15,820 bases of DNA from the NCBI GenBank assembly GCA_024636595.1, contig JAGXGT010000049.1:1-15820 (forward strand). The letters run 5' to 3'. The DNA is from Sphingomonadales bacterium (GTDB lineage: Bacteria > Pseudomonadota > Alphaproteobacteria > Sphingomonadales > Sphingomonadaceae). Positions 13,728 to 15,820 of this stretch are shown piece after piece. The number at the start of each line of letters is the position of its first letter. Positions within the stretch are counted from its first letter, which is position 1. Both the position numbers and the translations under genes were made by a program. The notes beneath the pieces were generated by a model. That model did not search any database, was not told the origin of the DNA, and worked only from the letters and a program-made list of their open reading frames with translations.

Positions 13728-14573
13728 ATGAACCGGCTCCACCTCCATCTGCTCTCGGACTCCACCGGTGAGACCCTGGAAAATATCGCCAAGGCGGCGC
13801 TTGCCCAGTTCGATGGTGTGGAAATCATCAAGCATTTCTGGCCTATGGTCCGCTCGGAGAAGCATCTCAACCGAATCCTGAGCGAAGTCGCAGACAACCC
13901 TGGACTCGTCATATTCACGATCGTCAACCGGGACATCAGAACCAAACTGGAGCGCGAATGCCGACATCTGGGTCTGCCCTCGGTGCCAGCGCTCGATACC
14001 GTAACCGATGCCTTGTCGAACATGCTGGGGCAGGAAGCCAAGGCGAGACCCGGTCGTCAGCACATATTGGATGCCGCCTATTTCGCCCGGGTCGAGGCGA
14101 TCCAGTTCACCATCGCTCATGATGACGGAGTCGGATGGGAAAATTGGGAAGAGGCCGATATCGTGCTCGCCGGTGTGTCGCGAACCTCGAAGACGCCGAC
14201 CTCCATCTATCTGGCCAATCGCGGCTACAAGACCGCCAATATTCCGATCGTCCCGGAATCACCGCCACCCGATTCGCTCTATCATCTCAAAAACCCGCTG
14301 GTCGTTGGCTTGATCACCGGTGCCTCGCGCCTGGTGCAGGTCCGACGGAACCGGTTGCTGTCGTTGAACCAGGCGCCGGAAACCGATTATGTCAACGAAG
14401 AGAAGGTGAAGGAAGAAACCCAATATGCCCGCCGGATGTTCGCCGACAACGGCTGGCCGATGATCGACGTGACGCGGCGCTCGATTGAGGAATCGGCGGC
14501 GGCGATCATCAATCTTTATAACGAACGGCACGTCGGGGCCGCGGACTTTCAGAAGGTCGATGACGATGATTGA
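13728..14573 (+). CDS. ppsR: pyruvate, phosphate dikinase regulatory protein (kinase/pyrophosphorylase, DUF299)
   Basis: Proteins of this family switch pyruvate phosphate dikinase or PEP synthetase by ADP-dependent phosphorylation and phosphate-dependent dephosphorylation of a threonine. The 281-residue protein starts HLHLLSDSTGETL (5-17) and has HDDG (131-134), the P-loop-like GVSRTSKTPTSIYLA (149-163) and LITGASRLVQVRRNRL (195-210), all family hallmarks. The start is ATG 13728 with no strong ribosome site. It is the first gene right of the presumed origin, as in other alphaproteobacteria (RP001-type gene). Whether the genome encodes the dikinase or the synthetase cannot be seen here. It overlaps maf by eight bases. 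Confidence 0.93.
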   Translation: MNRLHLHLLSDSTGETLENIAKAALAQFDGVEIIKHFWPMVRSEKHLNRILSEVADNPGLVIFTIVNRDIRTKLERECRHLGLPSVPALDTVTDALSNMLGQEAKARPGRQHILDAAYFARVEAIQFTIAHDDGVGWENWEEADIVLAGVSRTSKTPTSIYLANRGYKTANIPIVPESPPPDSLYHLKNPLVVGLITGASRLVQVRRNRLLSLNQAPETDYVNEEKVKEETQYARRMFADNGWPMIDVTRRSIEESAAAIINLYNERHVGAADFQKVDDDD

Positions 14574-15171
14574 TACACGCCTGATATTGGCATCAAAAAG
14601 CAAGGCACGGCATGCCATGCTGACCGCTGCTGGTGTTGCCGTCGAGGCGGTTGCCCCCAATGTCGACGAAGATGCCCTCAAAGATGGGTTAAAGAGCGAA
14701 GGCGTGACCGCTCGCAATCTCGCTGACGCGCTTGCCGAGGCCAAGGCGGTCCGGCTGTCGCAGCGGATCGGAACCGGAATGGTGCTGGGCGCTGATCAGG
14801 TGCTGACGCTGGAAGATGGCACTATGTTCGATAAGCCGACCGATTCTGCCGATGCGATCGCGCACCTGAAATTGCTGTCGGGCCGTAAACACAAGCTGTT
14901 CAGCGCAGCGGTCATTGCGGAACAGGGCATTCCGGTGTGGCGGCATATTGATAGCGCGACGCTTTCCGTCCGGCTGCTCAGCGATTCGTTCATCGAGCAA
15001 TATGTCGAATCGGAATGGGCCAATATCCGGCATTGCGTCGGATGCTATGAAATCGAGGGCAGGGGCGCTCAGCTTTTCTCCGCCATCACCGGCAGCCAGT
15101 TCACGATCATGGGCCTGCCGCTTTTGCATTTGCTGGACTATCTTCGCATCCGGGGTATTTTGCCGTCATGA
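14566..15171 (+). CDS. maf: Maf-family nucleoside triphosphate pyrophosphatase
   Basis: Maf proteins hydrolyse non-canonical or pyrimidine nucleoside triphosphates to monophosphates. The 201-residue protein has the substrate-binding LILASKSKAR (6-15), VLGADQVL (73-80) with catalytic Asp77, Lys90-Pro91, LLSGRKH (103-109), YEIEGRGAQLF (161-171) and GLPL (183-186). GADQV replaces the more usual GADTV, a variant common in alphaproteobacterial Maf-like proteins. I chose ATG 14566 because AGAAGG (14551-14556) is nine bases ahead; ATG 14560 would be only three bases from it. The gene overlaps ppsR by eight bases and aroE by four, so the three are probably one operon. Confidence 0.92.
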   Translation: MIDTRLILASKSKARHAMLTAAGVAVEAVAPNVDEDALKDGLKSEGVTARNLADALAEAKAVRLSQRIGTGMVLGADQVLTLEDGTMFDKPTDSADAIAHLKLLSGRKHKLFSAAVIAEQGIPVWRHIDSATLSVRLLSDSFIEQYVESEWANIRHCVGCYEIEGRGAQLFSAITGSQFTIMGLPLLHLLDYLRIRGILPS

Positions 15172-15820
15172 CCACAGATATTCCTTATGCCGAGGTGATC
15201 GGCGATCCGATTGCCCACAGCAAATCGCCGCTGATCCATAAATTCTGGCTCGACCGACTGGATATTGAGTCGGATTACCGCGCCTGTCATGTCACGCCTG
15301 CGGAATTGCCCGGCTATATCGAACGACGGAGCGCCGATCCGGCATGGCGCGGCTGCAATGTGACGATACCGCATAAAATCGCGATGCTCGATCTGGTCGC
15401 GGATCCCGGCGGCGTGCGGGAGAAGATCGGAGCGATGAACACCGTCGTCCGGCAAGCGGACGGCGGCCTGATCGGCACGAATACCGATGCCGCCGGTTTT
15501 CTGGTGCCGATTGCCGATGCCGACTGGTCGGGGAAGCATGCGATCCTGATTGGGGCGGGGGGAGCGGCACGGGCCGTGATATTCGCTCTGAAACAGGCGA
15601 AGATCGGGGAAATAACCATCGTCGCCCGTAGCGGTCTGAAAGCATCGGGTCTGCTGATGCAGGCGTCGATCAAGGGCGGTGTGTTGCCGATGGACGGGCG
15701 ATTGCCGGCCGCGGATCTGCTGGTCAACGCCAGCCCGCTCGGGATGACGGGCAAGCCGCCGCTCGAGGTGAATCTCGACCCCTTGCCAAGCGATGCATTG
15801 GTGTATGATCTGGTCGACGC
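15168..15820 (+). CDS. aroE: shikimate dehydrogenase AroE (3' end beyond window)
   Basis: AroE reduces 3-dehydroshikimate to shikimate with NADPH in aromatic amino acid synthesis. The first 217 residues are present. They include VIGDPIAHSKSP (10-21), NVTIPHK (64-70) with the catalytic Lys70, GAMNTVV (88-94), GTNTDAAGF (103-111) with Asp107, and the NADP-binding GAGGAAR (129-135). VNASPLGM (186-193) follows. The start ATG 15168 overlaps the maf stop by four bases (ATGA). The frame is open to the edge of the window, so about 50-60 residues should be missing. The ppsR-maf-aroE order matches other alphaproteobacteria, where coaE and dnaQ often follow. Confidence 0.96.
   Translation, partial: MTTDIPYAEVIGDPIAHSKSPLIHKFWLDRLDIESDYRACHVTPAELPGYIERRSADPAWRGCNVTIPHKIAMLDLVADPGGVREKIGAMNTVVRQADGGLIGTNTDAAGFLVPIADADWSGKHAILIGAGGAARAVIFALKQAKIGEITIVARSGLKASGLLMQASIKGGVLPMDGRLPAADLLVNASPLGMTGKPPLEVNLDPLPSDALVYDLVD

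Overview
The window looks like the chromosome-origin neighbourhood of an alphaproteobacterium, most likely a sphingomonad (Sphingopyxis/Sphingorhabdus-like). This is inferred from gene order, a DUF6489-type small protein and moderate-to-high GC; no taxonomic search was possible. Nearly all of it is dense housekeeping sequence with short gaps and start/stop overlaps.

Layout. Bases 1-138 hold the end of a probable lipid-kinase gene, converging on an alpha/beta hydrolase (149-1039, minus). From 7252 down to 1338 a minus-strand gene string reads DUF6489 - mnmE - mnmG - rsmG - parA - parB: tRNA U34 modification, 16S rRNA methylation and chromosome segregation. Three parS sites lie inside this string, two of them within the rsmG coding sequence. 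Divergent from it is a plus-strand pair, a dienelactone-hydrolase-like enzyme and an NTF2/SnoaL-like protein (7386-8482). A visibly AT-richer DUF3800 gene (8514-9347) follows, then a short palindrome-rich gap. Next come the minus-strand TerC - ABM-domain - rho group (9509-11805) and hemJ - hemE (11952-13426). The 301-base gap 13427-13727 between hemE and ppsR carries an AT-rich stretch, DnaA-box-like motifs, a perfect TTAA-N7-TTAA CtrA-type site and GANTC sites, so it is called here as a probable oriC. On its other side ppsR - maf - aroE run rightward off the window, overlapping one another.

How it fits together. ParB loads at parS, about 8-10 kb from the presumed origin, and works with ParA to move the origin region. 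The CtrA-type site and GANTC sites suggest Caulobacter-like control of initiation. The rho-to-mnmE interval, often short in related genomes as I recall, is filled here by accessory genes, of which the DUF3800 gene looks most recently acquired. I found no clearly new multi-gene system. The items most worth a second look are the origin architecture, the parS sites written into rsmG codons, the DUF3800 gene with its palindromes, and an MnmE with an altered G4 motif.
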